Part shown: positions 55,734 to 64,000 of the stretch, in pieces
How the letters are laid out: every line of letters starts with the position of its first letter
Position numbering within the stretch: position 1 is the first letter of the stretch
Origin: Grimontia celer
GTDB taxonomy: Bacteria; Pseudomonadota; Gammaproteobacteria; Enterobacterales; Vibrionaceae
Length of the DNA: 64,000 nt
Direction of reading: 5' to 3'
NCBI RefSeq assembly: GCF_900055185.1
Contig: NZ_FIZX01000001.1
Span: 558,001-622,000 of the forward strand
Notes under the pieces: model-generated
What the model was told of the DNA's origin: nothing
The model's database searches: none
What the model saw: the letters and a program-made list of their open reading frames with translations, nothing else
Position numbers and translations under genes: made by a program

Positions 55734-56606
55734 TTAAGGCGCTTTGACGATTTGAGTGTCCAACCGATTGACGACTTCCATATCTTTCCCTGGGTAATCG
55801 AGTTGGCTGAGGAAATGGCGCATACAATTGAGGCGTCCGCGTTTCTTGTCGTCAGAGAGTACAACCGTCCACGGGGCATCTTTGGTATGGGTGTGGAACA
55901 TCATGGTGTCTTTGGCTTTGGTGTAATCATCCCACTTGGAGAGGGAGGCCAAATCCACTGGGCTTAACTTCCACTGCTTAAGCGGGTCGTTTTTGCGTGA
56001 TTTGAATCGGCGGAATTGCTCTTCCTGACTAACAGAAAACCAGTACTTGAATAGCTTGATACCACTGTTGGTGAGCATGCGTTCAAGCTCAGGAACCTGA
56101 CGCAGAAACTCCAAATACTCGGTGTCATCACAAAACCCCATGACTTTTTCGACACCTGCTCGGTTATACCAAGACCGGTCAAACAGGATAATTTCGCCTT
56201 TAGTTGGTAGGTGTTTGATATAGCGTTGGAAGTACCATTGGTTACGCTCTCGGGCATTGGGTTTTTCCAATGCAATCACATGCGCTCCACGTGGGTTGAG
56301 GTGCTCCATAAAGCGTTTGATCGTCCCGCCTTTCCCGGCGGCATCACGACCTTCAAACAAGATCACTATGCGTTGATTAGTGTCTTTTACCCAACCTTGC
56401 ATTTTCAACAGTTCTATCTGAAGTTCATGCTTGTTTTTCTCGTACTCAACCACGTTCATTTTTTTGTTGTAGGGATATTTTCCGTCGGCATTCCAAGCGA
56501 GATTTTTCACTTTCTTATTCAGATCAAAAGGGAAAGAGTGGGTGTTATTTAATTCGATGCCCGGATTTGTTTGTTGTCCTTGGGACAGGACGGGGTTCTG
56601 CGTCAT
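55734..56606 (-). CDS. ppk2: Polyphosphate kinase 2
   Basis: 290 residues from the ATG at 56606, eight bases after AAGGAG; a GTG nine codons earlier would include that site. The P-loop EGRDAAGKGGTIKRF, the lid-region NPRGAHVIALEKPNARERNQWYFQRYI and the Walker B region ILFDRSWYNRAGVE are those of PPK2. The family uses polyphosphate to phosphorylate nucleotides, mainly GDP or ADP. A single PPK2 domain is present (class I-like size). It is followed by a lysine-rich protein gene in the same operon. Confidence 0.94.
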   Translation of the reverse strand: MTQNPVLSQGQQTNPGIELNNTHSFPFDLNKKVKNLAWNADGKYPYNKKMNVVEYEKNKHELQIELLKMQGWVKDTNQRIVILFEGRDAAGKGGTIKRFMEHLNPRGAHVIALEKPNARERNQWYFQRYIKHLPTKGEIILFDRSWYNRAGVEKVMGFCDDTEYLEFLRQVPELERMLTNSGIKLFKYWFSVSQEEQFRRFKSRKNDPLKQWKLSPVDLASLSKWDDYTKAKDTMMFHTHTKDAPWTVVLSDDKKRGRLNCMRHFLSQLDYPGKDMEVVNRLDTQIVKAP

Positions 56607-56759
56607 ATTTTCCACTCCTTCTTGAATGCACACCGAAATTGGCTGCGATTCCTTTTGTCTATATATTGAGAAATATGTCAGTTAGGTTAATTATGCATGA
56701 CGGCTTGGTGTAAATTAAATGTTATTAATCTATGACTTTAATAATTAAAAATTATCATC

Positions 56760-57647
56760 ATGAATCTGACTCAGCTTAAGCTTTTCAATGAATTAGCGCG
56801 GGAGTTAAGCTTCGTGAAAGTGGCTAAACTCAACCACATCAGCCAGCCTGCGGTGAGTGTGCACATCAAGAAGCTGGAGCACGCACTGGGTCAGCAGTTG
56901 CTTTCCCGTACCTCCCAGACAACGCAGCTCACGCCGGAAGGGTTGTTGATCCTAGAGGATGTGAAGGAAATCCTCAGGCTCTGCGAAAACATCAAGGTTC
57001 GGTCTAATTACCACCAGGGTGTTGTGGAAGGACATGTCCGTGTCGCGGCGATACACAGTGTGGGTATGTATGAGCTGGGAGATTTCTTGGCCTCGTTCAT
57101 GAAGGCGTTTCCTAATATTCGGGTACACCTTGAATATCGTCATAGCGAAGAAATTTATGAGGATATTCAAAAGGAAAAGATTGATGTGGGGATTGTCGCT
57201 TATCCTCAAAAAAGGCCCACGATTGAATCCTTACCTTTTTCTGAAGACCAACTGGTGCTTATTACCGGAAATAAGCATCGGCTCTCCCATAAAAAATCGA
57301 TTTCTCTTTCAAATATTGAAGAAGAGCCTTTTATTGCCTTTGGGGAAGGCATTCCTACCCGTGTAGCTATCGATAATCTGTTAGAAAAAAACGGCGTGAG
57401 TGTAGATATCCGTATGACACACAACAATATCTACACGTTGAAAAAAGCGGTTGAAGCAGAAGTTGGTGTGGCGATCGTGCCCTCTGCCACAGTTGGGGAA
57501 GAAGTTGAAAGGGGGACACTAAAGCGTATTAAGCTGAATGTGGAAGACACAAAGCGTCCTATTTCTGTTATTCGACTCGCTGGCAGAAAGGGGAGTGCGC
57601 CGGTAAATTTGTTCGTAGAAAGATTGCTGGCATTTTCGCGCAGCTAA
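56760..57647 (+). CDS. LysR-family transcriptional regulator
   Basis: 295 residues. The N-terminal winged helix LKLFNELARELSFVKVAKLNHISQPAVSVHIKKLEHALGQQLLSR is followed by a complete effector domain (IPTRVAIDNLLEKNGV, AEVGVAIVPSATVGEEV). The type resembles CysB/CbbR-like regulators, but the ligand is unknown. The ATG has no Shine-Dalgarno: an AT-only stretch runs right up to it. It is divergent from PPK2 and convergent with the RTX gene, so PPK2 is a possible target. Confidence 0.87.
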   Translation: MNLTQLKLFNELARELSFVKVAKLNHISQPAVSVHIKKLEHALGQQLLSRTSQTTQLTPEGLLILEDVKEILRLCENIKVRSNYHQGVVEGHVRVAAIHSVGMYELGDFLASFMKAFPNIRVHLEYRHSEEIYEDIQKEKIDVGIVAYPQKRPTIESLPFSEDQLVLITGNKHRLSHKKSISLSNIEEEPFIAFGEGIPTRVAIDNLLEKNGVSVDIRMTHNNIYTLKKAVEAEVGVAIVPSATVGEEVERGTLKRIKLNVEDTKRPISVIRLAGRKGSAPVNLFVERLLAFSRS

Positions 57648-57648
57648 A

Positions 57649-57675
57649 GAAAAAGCCGCAATGAGCGGCTTTTAG
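57649..57675. terminator. Terminator between the LysR and RTX genes
   Basis: AAAAGCCGC and GCGGCTTTT flank AATGA, with A and T runs usable in both directions. Confidence 0.87.
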
Positions 57676-57692
57676 ATCAGAGCAATGATGAT

Positions 57693-59336
57693 TTAAATCG
57701 TGGTGAAGTCGAAAATATCGGCTGTCACATGATTCGCATTGAATTGCTTTAGGGTGATGGTGGTGTTGTCGCCATCAAAGGTGATGACTGTGGATGCACC
57801 GACCTGCTGCGTATTAATTTGGCTAAAGCGTGTCACCAGAGAGCTGTCAATTTCTATGGTGTCTTGGAAGCGGTTAAAGTCTTGGATGGTGTCTTGACCG
57901 TCATGGTCACGGAAGACAAAAGTATCTTTACCGGTGCCGCCAATGAGATAGTCGTTACCATTGTTGCCAACAATACGGTCATCACCATTCTGACCGCCAA
58001 GCCTGTCGTTACCGATACCGCCAACAACATGGTCATTACCATCACCGCCCCATAGGGTATCGTTGCCTGTGCCGCCGTTGAGGCTGTCATTACCTTCGCC
58101 GCCACGCGCAACATCATCACCATGGCCACCTCTGATCACGTCGTTGCCTTCGTTACCACTGATATTGTCGTTGTCAGCGCCACCATCAATGGTGTCGTTG
58201 CCTTGACCACCGTATATGTCGTCGTTGCCATGGCTGCCGCGGAGGATATCATCACCATAGCCACCGGCAATATGATCGTTACCGCGCGCGCCGCCGAAGT
58301 TATCATTGCCAGCACCGCCGTGGAAGAAATCGTCTCCTTCACCACCGTCGCCGTAATCATTACCCAGGCCACCTAAGATGAAGTCATTACCATCCCCACC
58401 CCAAATACCGTCGTCGCCAGTTCCCCCTACGATGTGGTCAGTACCAGCACCACCTTTAATGATATCGTGACCATCTCCGCCATCTATCTCATCGTTTCCA
58501 TCACCGCCGAGCAACATGTCGTTCCCGTTTTCTCCCGCCAGGATGTCGTTACCGGCACCGCCATCGAGAGTATCGTTCCCGTCTCCGGCCCAAAGGTCAT
58601 CGTTCCCATTACCGCCAATAAGCTGGTCATCGCCGGTAAAGCCTTCTAAAAGGTCGTCTCCATCACCGCCGTTCATGTAGTCGTTGCCAGCTTGACCAAA
58701 GAGCCTGTCATTGCCGTCGTCACCATACATGATGTCGTCACCGTCACCGCCAAGTTGGAAGTCATTGCCCGCACCGCCATGCTGAGTGTCGTTGCCGTCT
58801 TGTCCCCAAAGTTGGTCGTCGCCAATGCCACCTTTCTGAACGTCGTTTCCGTCTCCGCCCCAAAGAACATCGTTACCCGTGCCTCCATCTATTTCATCGT
58901 CGCCTTCATCGCCAAAGAGAACATCGTGGCCATCACCACCGGAGAGAAAGTCATTGCTGTCTCCACCAAACAACCGGTCATTTCCAGTACCGCCATAGAG
59001 TTTGTCTACGCCTTCCTGACCATACAGTTCGTCATCGCCATTTCCGCCGTAAAGGACATCATCTCCTAGGTTTCCTTCGACGCGATCATTACCATCGTCG
59101 CCGTAGAGAAAATCTGCGCTCAAACCACCTCGGACGATGTCATCACCATCACCGCCGTGAAGCTCATCCGAGTCTCGACCACCCACAATGGTATCGTTCC
59201 CTGCGCCTCCATCGACATAATCTGTGCCGCCATCTGCGCGGATAAAATCATCACCATCATGTCCATAGATTTCATCGGTATCATTGGTGCCGATAAGAAT
59301 GTCGTTGCCGTTTGTGCCGTTGATAATGTTTGCCAT
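57693..59336 (-). CDS. RTX-repeat calcium-binding protein
   Basis: 547 residues, of which about 8-465 are some fifty tandem nonapeptides of the GGxGxDxUx type (GNDTLWGGDGND, GGAGNDILAG) that fold into calcium-filled beta-rolls. There is no N-terminal signal peptide, and no lipase, protease or toxin domain. The C terminus (TFVFRDHDGQDTIQDFNRFQDTIEID, then a hydrophobic and acidic end) is a type I secretion signal. No ABC exporter is adjacent. It may be a secreted surface or matrix protein. The ribosome site AAGGAGCAAGTA lies before the ATG. Confidence 0.9.
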   Translation of the reverse strand: MANIINGTNGNDILIGTNDTDEIYGHDGDDFIRADGGTDYVDGGAGNDTIVGGRDSDELHGGDGDDIVRGGLSADFLYGDDGNDRVEGNLGDDVLYGGNGDDELYGQEGVDKLYGGTGNDRLFGGDSNDFLSGGDGHDVLFGDEGDDEIDGGTGNDVLWGGDGNDVQKGGIGDDQLWGQDGNDTQHGGAGNDFQLGGDGDDIMYGDDGNDRLFGQAGNDYMNGGDGDDLLEGFTGDDQLIGGNGNDDLWAGDGNDTLDGGAGNDILAGENGNDMLLGGDGNDEIDGGDGHDIIKGGAGTDHIVGGTGDDGIWGGDGNDFILGGLGNDYGDGGEGDDFFHGGAGNDNFGGARGNDHIAGGYGDDILRGSHGNDDIYGGQGNDTIDGGADNDNISGNEGNDVIRGGHGDDVARGGEGNDSLNGGTGNDTLWGGDGNDHVVGGIGNDRLGGQNGDDRIVGNNGNDYLIGGTGKDTFVFRDHDGQDTIQDFNRFQDTIEIDSSLVTRFSQINTQQVGASTVITFDGDNTTITLKQFNANHVTADIFDFTTI

Positions 59337-59862
59337 TACTTGCTCCTTTGTCCTTCAGGAAACAGACACCGATAGAATTATTGTTTTTCGATGTCGTGGT
59401 TACTTAATGCCGTGATTGTTCGATTGAATATGACAGTTCAATGGCCAGCGTTCTTTCAAGGTAAACGAGGCAGTGCTTGGCTATGTTAGCGGTGGCTAAT
59501 GAAGCAGTGGAAAAAACGGTTGAGAAAAGAATGAGGATATGAGCGGTTAGTGAAACGTTGCTATTGCGCTGACTTTATTGGTCTCATTAACGGATGTAGG
59601 TAGATAGTTGTGTAAATTAAAGAGGTTAGCGCCTTTAAATATATCGCTCTGCTTTGAGCGGAGATATCGTCATCGAGTTGGAACGCTGAAGTATGGAATT
59701 TTCATGAAAACTGTTCGAAAAACAACCATGCACAGCAAGGCATAGGCTTATGTCCGGACTTTTTTCTTCTTGGTGAGGAAGATGTAGCACTCCATTAACG
59801 TATACATCTTGGCATTTGCCTAGATTCCGCTTAACGTTAAGTGGTTAATCAAGGAGAGACGA
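59337..59862. other. Region between the RTX and XRE genes
   Basis: 525 bases without a gene. It should hold both divergent promoters. I see a CGCTC/GAGCG hairpin at about 59643-59660 and the palindrome at 59827-59844, and nothing else that I can support. Confidence 0.4.
59827..59844. promoter_or_regulatory. Palindrome at the XRE regulator start, probable operator
   Basis: CCGCTTAACGTTAAGTGG contains a perfect 12-bp palindrome (CTTAACGTTAAG) and matches its complement at 16 of 18 positions. It ends 18 bases before the ATG, overlapping the expected leader, so autorepression by the XRE protein is likely. Confidence 0.6.
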
Positions 59863-60627
59863 ATGTCAGAGTGTGAGCAGGTCATTCAGGCGCTGAAAAA
59901 GCAGTTAAAATCACATGGTGTGAATTATCAGGATGTCGCAAAAGCGCTGGACTTGAGCGAAGGTTCGGTAAAGCGGCTTTTCTCAAACGGGGGCAGTATG
60001 AGCCTTGAACGTTTGTCCGCAGTGTGCAACCTGATTAATCTGGAAATGACGGCGCTGTTTAAACTTGCTGAAGAAGAGAGCCAGAACCTTTCTTCATTAA
60101 CGTGGGAGCAGGAAGAGCAGTTAGTGGCTGATAAAGCGTTACTGCTGGTGGCAGTTTGTATTACCAACGGTTACCGCTTCGAGCAAATCCTAAGCCAGTA
60201 TAATCTTAATGAGCCTCAATTAATTCAAAAGCTGGCACATCTTGACCGCATTAAAGTGATCGAGTTGATGCCGGGTAACCGCATTAAGCTCAAAATCTCT
60301 CCATCATTCTCTTGGATTGCTGGCGGTCCTATCCAACAATTCTTTCAGCAACAGGTCATTAAAACCTTTTTCCGTACGCACTTTTCCAAGGACGACGAGA
60401 AACTGGTGATGTCGACCGGGCTTATGTCCTTGCCGACTAATTATAAGTTTCAGCAGCGCATTCAGCGTCTGGTCAAAGAGTTTTATGAATCGTGCAACAG
60501 CGACAGCGATTTATCCATGCAGGAGCGGCATGGCACTTCCATGGTTATCGCCTTGCGTCGTTGGACGTTCCCGCTGTTTGATGAATTTGAAACCGGGGAA
60601 GAGTCGCCAAAAAGTCGCGCCGGATAG
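59863..60627 (+). CDS. XRE-family helix-turn-helix regulator
   Basis: 254 residues. An N-terminal Cro/CI-type helix-turn-helix (YQDVAKALDLSEGSVKRLFSNGGSMSLERLSAVCNLINLEM, about 20-62) is joined to a 190-residue helical C-terminal region with no family that I recognise (VVLMPGNRIKLKISPSFSWIAGGPI-like core, then RRWTFPLFDEFE near the end). AAGGAG precedes the ATG. It lies 120 bases before the VIT/vWA gene on the same strand and may control it. Confidence 0.84.
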   Translation: MSECEQVIQALKKQLKSHGVNYQDVAKALDLSEGSVKRLFSNGGSMSLERLSAVCNLINLEMTALFKLAEEESQNLSSLTWEQEEQLVADKALLLVAVCITNGYRFEQILSQYNLNEPQLIQKLAHLDRIKVIELMPGNRIKLKISPSFSWIAGGPIQQFFQQQVIKTFFRTHFSKDDEKLVMSTGLMSLPTNYKFQQRIQRLVKEFYESCNSDSDLSMQERHGTSMVIALRRWTFPLFDEFETGEESPKSRAG

Positions 60628-60747
60628 TACCCCCAGTATCACCATTTGCCACTTTGACTGACAGGCTTTGTGGCTTCCAGGCCTTCATGCAACCTACTGG
60701 TCAACAGGAGAAACACTCTCCGATGACAGAAGGTAAAGGAGGCAATG

Positions 60748-62835
60748 ATGCTGAACCGACCGAAAATGATTTCACAAATCGCCATTTGGGGCGTATTGCT
60801 TGTCACCATGTTTATCGCCACGTTTTCGCCGAAAGCGTTGGCGGCGGGGCTCCTCAAACCCGTCAACAGCCAACATAAAGATCTTCAAATTGAATCCCAC
60901 CATGTCGACGTCGCTATTCAAGACGGATATGCCACCACGTCTATAGAACAGACGTTCTACAACCCTAATGATGTTGAACTGGAAGCCTTGTATTCTTTTC
61001 CCGTTCCCCAGAAAGCGGTTGTCGGCGAGTTTATCTACTGGATTAACGGCTCACCGGTAATCGCAGAGGCGGTTTCCAAGGAAAAAGCCCGTAAAATCTA
61101 TGACGACCAAAAAGCGCAGGGTAACGCCACCGCATTGACAGAAAAAGACGAATTCAAAACCTTTGATATGAGGGTGTACCCAGTTCAGCCCCAGCAGAGT
61201 GTGAAAGTGAAGCTGGTGTATATGCAAGATGCTCTGCTGGATCATGGGATTGGGCGTTATGTGTATCCGTTGGAAGAAGGCGGTGTAGATGAAGCGAAAA
61301 ACAGCTTTTGGACCCGTAACGACAAAGTCGAACAAGACTTTTCGTTCAACGTGACATTGCGTTCTTCTTATCCTGTTGATGGTGTAAGGCTGCCTGCCCA
61401 CCCTTCGGCAGTCATTAGTCAGGAAGCCGATGGTGAGCACACCTCGTGGAAAGCGAATATCACCAATCACATTGCCAATACGGTGCAAGAGGGAGAATCC
61501 CAGCAAGCCGTGCAGGCTTCAATGAGACTTGATCAGGATGTGGTTTTCTACTGGCGTTTACAGGATGGTTTGCCGGGCCGTGTCGATATGGTGTCCTATC
61601 GCGACCCTCAGGCATCAAAGCGCGGTACGGTGAAACTGACGTTCACGCCGGGTGATGACTTGACGCGAGTCACGCAAGGACGTGATTGGGTGTTTGTTCT
61701 GGATAAATCTGGTTCCATGTCCGGTAAGTATTCAACGCTGGTGGAAGGTGTTCGTCAGGGGCTGGGCAAATTGCCTTCTGAAGACAGGTTCCGCGTCGTG
61801 ATGTTCGACAGCAATACCTATGATTTAACCGGTGGATTTGTGGCGGCTAACTCAGCGAACGTCAACAAAGCTCTGCAGTCGGTCGAGCAGGTTGAACCTA
61901 GTAACGGCACCAATCTCTATGAAGGTATCTCTGCCGCTATTCGCAAGCTGGATGATGATCGCCCCACTGGGATTGTCTTGGTCACAGACGGCGTAGCGAA
62001 TGTGGGAGTCACGGAAAAACGTCGCTTCTTTGAGCTGATGGAAAAACACGATGTACGCCTGTTTACTTTCATCATGGGTAACAGTGCCAATACGCCGCTG
62101 CTGGTGCCGATGACCAAGTTGTCGAATGGTGTGGCGACGTCGGTATCCAGTGCAGATGATATTATTGGTCACCTGATGAATATCACCAGCAAGTTGACCT
62201 ATCAGGCATACCGCAATATCCAACTCAATATTGATGGCGTGAAAATTAAAGACCTGACACCGGAGCAAATCAGCAGTCTCTATCGTGGTGAACAATTGAC
62301 TGTGTTTGGTCATTACTTCAAAGGCGGCGAGGCGGATATCAAGCTGACTATGGACATTGGTGGTGAGTCCCGCGAGTACCGCACCAAAGTTATGTTGCCA
62401 GATTCAGCGACTGAGCATCCTGAACTCGAGAGAATGTGGGCGTTCTCAGCGATTGGAGACTTGCAGGAGCAAATGGATTATCTGGAGCAAAAAGATAGCG
62501 ACAAAGAGCAAGCGATTGAAGATATCGCGCTGGAATATGGTTTGCTGACCGATTACACCTCGCTTCTGGTGGTAGAGGAAGACGTTTTTCAGCAACTGGG
62601 TATGGAACGCAAAAACCAGACACGAGTGCTGAAAGAGCAAAGTGCCCGTGAGATCAGACAGAACAAACCAGTGAAACCAACACGTGCTGACAACACTCAG
62701 CCGATGTTTACCCAACCCGCTCCAACGCATTCCGGCGGTGGTAGCAGTGGTGGCAGCATGAACATCCTGGTATTGCTGAGTATGATTTTGTTCGGTGTTA
62801 GCCGAGTGATGGTGGGCAGAAAACAAAACCGATAA
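60748..62835 (+). CDS. VIT and vWA domain surface protein
   Basis: 695 residues from the second of two adjacent ATG codons, five bases after GGAGG. The signal peptide ends at ALA-AG (about residue 33). A VIT domain (about 45-175; SIEQTFYNPNDVELEALYSFPVP, KARKIYDDQKAQG) precedes a von Willebrand A domain whose MIDAS motif DKSGSMSG starts at D319. The C terminus is Gly/Ser-rich, then a hydrophobic helix and a basic tail (GGGSSGGSMN...GRKQNR), like a GlyGly-CTERM sorting signal handled by rhombosortase. LPxTG is absent. It resembles the marine sortase-target VIT/vWA proteins but has no sortase gene beside it. Confidence 0.88.
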   Translation: MLNRPKMISQIAIWGVLLVTMFIATFSPKALAAGLLKPVNSQHKDLQIESHHVDVAIQDGYATTSIEQTFYNPNDVELEALYSFPVPQKAVVGEFIYWINGSPVIAEAVSKEKARKIYDDQKAQGNATALTEKDEFKTFDMRVYPVQPQQSVKVKLVYMQDALLDHGIGRYVYPLEEGGVDEAKNSFWTRNDKVEQDFSFNVTLRSSYPVDGVRLPAHPSAVISQEADGEHTSWKANITNHIANTVQEGESQQAVQASMRLDQDVVFYWRLQDGLPGRVDMVSYRDPQASKRGTVKLTFTPGDDLTRVTQGRDWVFVLDKSGSMSGKYSTLVEGVRQGLGKLPSEDRFRVVMFDSNTYDLTGGFVAANSANVNKALQSVEQVEPSNGTNLYEGISAAIRKLDDDRPTGIVLVTDGVANVGVTEKRRFFELMEKHDVRLFTFIMGNSANTPLLVPMTKLSNGVATSVSSADDIIGHLMNITSKLTYQAYRNIQLNIDGVKIKDLTPEQISSLYRGEQLTVFGHYFKGGEADIKLTMDIGGESREYRTKVMLPDSATEHPELERMWAFSAIGDLQEQMDYLEQKDSDKEQAIEDIALEYGLLTDYTSLLVVEEDVFQQLGMERKNQTRVLKEQSAREIRQNKPVKPTRADNTQPMFTQPAPTHSGGGSSGGSMNILVLLSMILFGVSRVMVGRKQNR

Positions 62836-62859
62836 AAACGTTGTGAACGAAAATAAACG

Positions 62860-62890
62860 AAAAGAGGCTGCGAAATGCAGCCTCTTTGCT
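62860..62890. terminator. Bidirectional terminator between the VIT/vWA and SDR genes
   Basis: AAAGAGGCTGC and GCAGCCTCTTT flank GAAAT, with an A run on one side and a T run on the other. Confidence 0.87.
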
Positions 62891-62904
62891 TTGGCCTTTA
62901 CTAT

Positions 62905-63645
62905 TTAAGTCAGGCTCAAACCACCGTCGATAACCAAGGTATGGCCTACGATGTATTTCGCTTTGTCTGAACTCAGCCAGACAATCGCGTCAGCAATTTC
63001 CTGCGGCTCGGCAAACCGTTGGCAGGGTACCTGACTTTCTACAGTCTGCTTGAGTGATGTTCCCATTTCTTCCTGTTTTTGTTCCCAGCGGGGTGTCCAG
63101 GTAACGCCAGGGGCAACACTGTTTACACGAATTCCTTTTCGGATCGCCTCTACCGCCACAGATCGTGTGATCCCCTCCAGCCCATGTTTGGTGCCGGAAT
63201 ACATGGCGGCATTTGGGGTTGGTCGAACCCCGTTAACGGAGCTGACATTGATGATGCAAGCACCTTCCTGCATCAAGGGAAGTTCATAGCGGAGGCATAG
63301 TGCAGGCACCCAGTAGTCACTGATCATGGTGCTGTAGAGAGCATCTATCGGAAGGGTCGAGAACTCACCGCGCGATTCAATGATGGGTGAAGCGTTGTTG
63401 ATGGCGATGTCGATATGGCCATAGTTCTCGCGTATATAGCCGAAGAAACGGTCAACCTGATGAACATCTTTCAAATCCAAGGGCAGGTAATCGACCGCTG
63501 AAAGTTGCGGATACTGTGCCATCGCCTGATTCCACTTTTCTTCATTTCGGGAGCAGGTAATGACCTTATATCCGGCATCATGAAAGGAAAGCACGGTTTG
63601 AAGACCAATGCCGCTACTACCGCCAGTGACAAGAACTATTTTCAT
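62905..63645 (-). CDS. SDR-family oxidoreductase
   Basis: 246 residues, a classical short-chain dehydrogenase. The cofactor motif TGGSSGIG is at residues 7-14, and CSRNEEK after the second strand suggests NADP. NNAS, the catalytic serine in INVSSVNG and the Y-x3-K pair (YSGTKHG) are intact. AEPQEIADAIVWLSSDKAKYIVGHTLVIDGG is the usual end. The substrate is unknown. GGAG lies six bases before the ATG. It starts 33 bases after the stop of the partial gene upstream and is probably in one operon with it. Confidence 0.88.
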   Translation of the reverse strand: MKIVLVTGGSSGIGLQTVLSFHDAGYKVITCSRNEEKWNQAMAQYPQLSAVDYLPLDLKDVHQVDRFFGYIRENYGHIDIAINNASPIIESRGEFSTLPIDALYSTMISDYWVPALCLRYELPLMQEGACIINVSSVNGVRPTPNAAMYSGTKHGLEGITRSVAVEAIRKGIRVNSVAPGVTWTPRWEQKQEEMGTSLKQTVESQVPCQRFAEPQEIADAIVWLSSDKAKYIVGHTLVIDGGLSLT

Positions 63646-63678
63646 GCGCGCTCCATGTCGGCAAAAAGAAATGCCTGG

Positions 63679-64000
63679 CTAGCGGTGCGTGAAAATATCG
63701 TCCACCATAATCCGCTGTGTAGTGCGAACATGTTTCTCTGCTTCATGTTCTTCGTGGAACTGTTGCTCGCCAAGCATACTCAGAATGTCAAAGAAATACC
63801 GTACGCTACCTCTTTGATTATTCATTGTTTTAAGCATAGCATCGGTGTAAACATCTGGTGCGGTATGTGTCAATTCTGAGGCGATTTTTCCAATCTGCTG
63901 GCAGCAGTAAACCGTGCGTGTGCGGTCTGCTGCGTGCGCGTAAGTGATACATAAAGACCACTCCTCACTCCGCAGTGCTTCCCATATGGAATTGGCGACA
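63679..64000 (-). CDS. C-terminal part of an unidentified gene cut by the window edge
   Basis: A reverse-strand frame stays open from the right edge to a TAG at 63681-63679, giving 106 residues. Within it, SIWEALRSEEWSLCITYAHA is followed by a helical part that ends in HEEHEAEKHVRTTQRIMVD and FTHR. The composition is protein-like (mixed, helical, many His and Glu at the end) and no internal start is needed. I do not recognise the family. The SDR gene follows 33 bases on in the same direction. Confidence 0.6.
   Translation of the reverse strand, partial: VANSIWEALRSEEWSLCITYAHAADRTRTVYCCQQIGKIASELTHTAPDVYTDAMLKTMNNQRGSVRYFFDILSMLGEQQFHEEHEAEKHVRTTQRIMVDDIFTHR

Noticed and set aside
55716-55967. 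Forward 83-residue frame inside PPK2
   Set aside because: Antisense shadow of the PPK2 3' part, with no independent support.
57819-59069. Forward frames opposite the RTX gene (repetitive Val/Ile/Thr/Ala)
   Set aside because: They are the complement of the Gly/Asp nonapeptide repeats and have no ribosome sites.
60654-60878. Forward 74-residue frame before the VIT/vWA gene
   Set aside because: It overlaps the signal peptide region in another frame, and the GGAGG ribosome site serves the VIT/vWA start.

Overview
The window comes from a gammaproteobacterium of the family Vibrionaceae. The evidence is the fused diaminobutyrate aminotransferase/decarboxylase next to carboxynorspermidine dehydrogenase and nspC, the FabV-type enoyl reductase, a PsrA-type regulator beside fadE, and gene orders such as cmk-rpsA-ihfB-lapA-lapB-pyrF. 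G+C looks close to one half by eye. Gene content and order would fit a Grimontia, Enterovibrio or Photobacterium-like genome better than a core Vibrio, but this is inference from memory and not a search result.

Layout. 1-280 holds the tail of an unidentified gene and a probable 33-residue membrane peptide. 679-15210 is housekeeping: gyrA, serC, an MBL-fold hydrolase, xanthine permease xanP (with a PurR-like box), a pentapeptide/K+-channel protein preceded by 13 copies of a heptamer, aroA, cmk, rpsA, ihfB, lapA, lapB, pyrF. 15267-25629 holds the reverse-strand sapABCDF transporter operon and the phage-shock region: pspF diverges from pspABC across a sigma-54 promoter, followed by ycjX-ycjF. 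A 267-bp MITE-like element abuts the ycjF stop codon.

26151-33029 holds tyrR (interrupted by an in-frame TAA just before its helix-turn-helix domain), ogt, rimJ, an HD phosphohydrolase, pykA, hexR and a YeeZ-like epimerase. 33040-33336 contains two reverse-strand units of exactly 66 nt that share a 13-nt 5' block and end in intrinsic terminators; they look like tandem paralogous small RNAs. 33568-37948 is lipid metabolism (psrA, fadE, fabV). A five-tRNA operon (Cys, Gly, fMet, Gly, Leu) follows.

39478-45796 is the norspermidine locus with a long leader. Then come a small coiled-coil membrane protein, an AlkD-like protein, two tandem GH19 chitinases, and guaC behind an unusual leader (promoter, immediate strong terminator, then a nested foldable segment). 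52692-55197 is an AT-richer module (DoxX-like protein, LysR regulator, DUF2798 protein, AhpD-like protein) whose two forward units share a promoter-proximal motif. The right end holds a PPK2 kinase operon with a 28 percent lysine protein, a second LysR regulator, an RTX-repeat protein, an XRE regulator with a palindrome at its own promoter, a VIT/vWA surface protein, an SDR oxidoreductase and a gene cut by the window edge.

The most notable points are the tandem sRNA pair, the tyrR nonsense codon that removes the DNA-binding domain, the guaC leader, the PPK2/lysine-rich protein pairing and the heptamer array at a K+-channel promoter.
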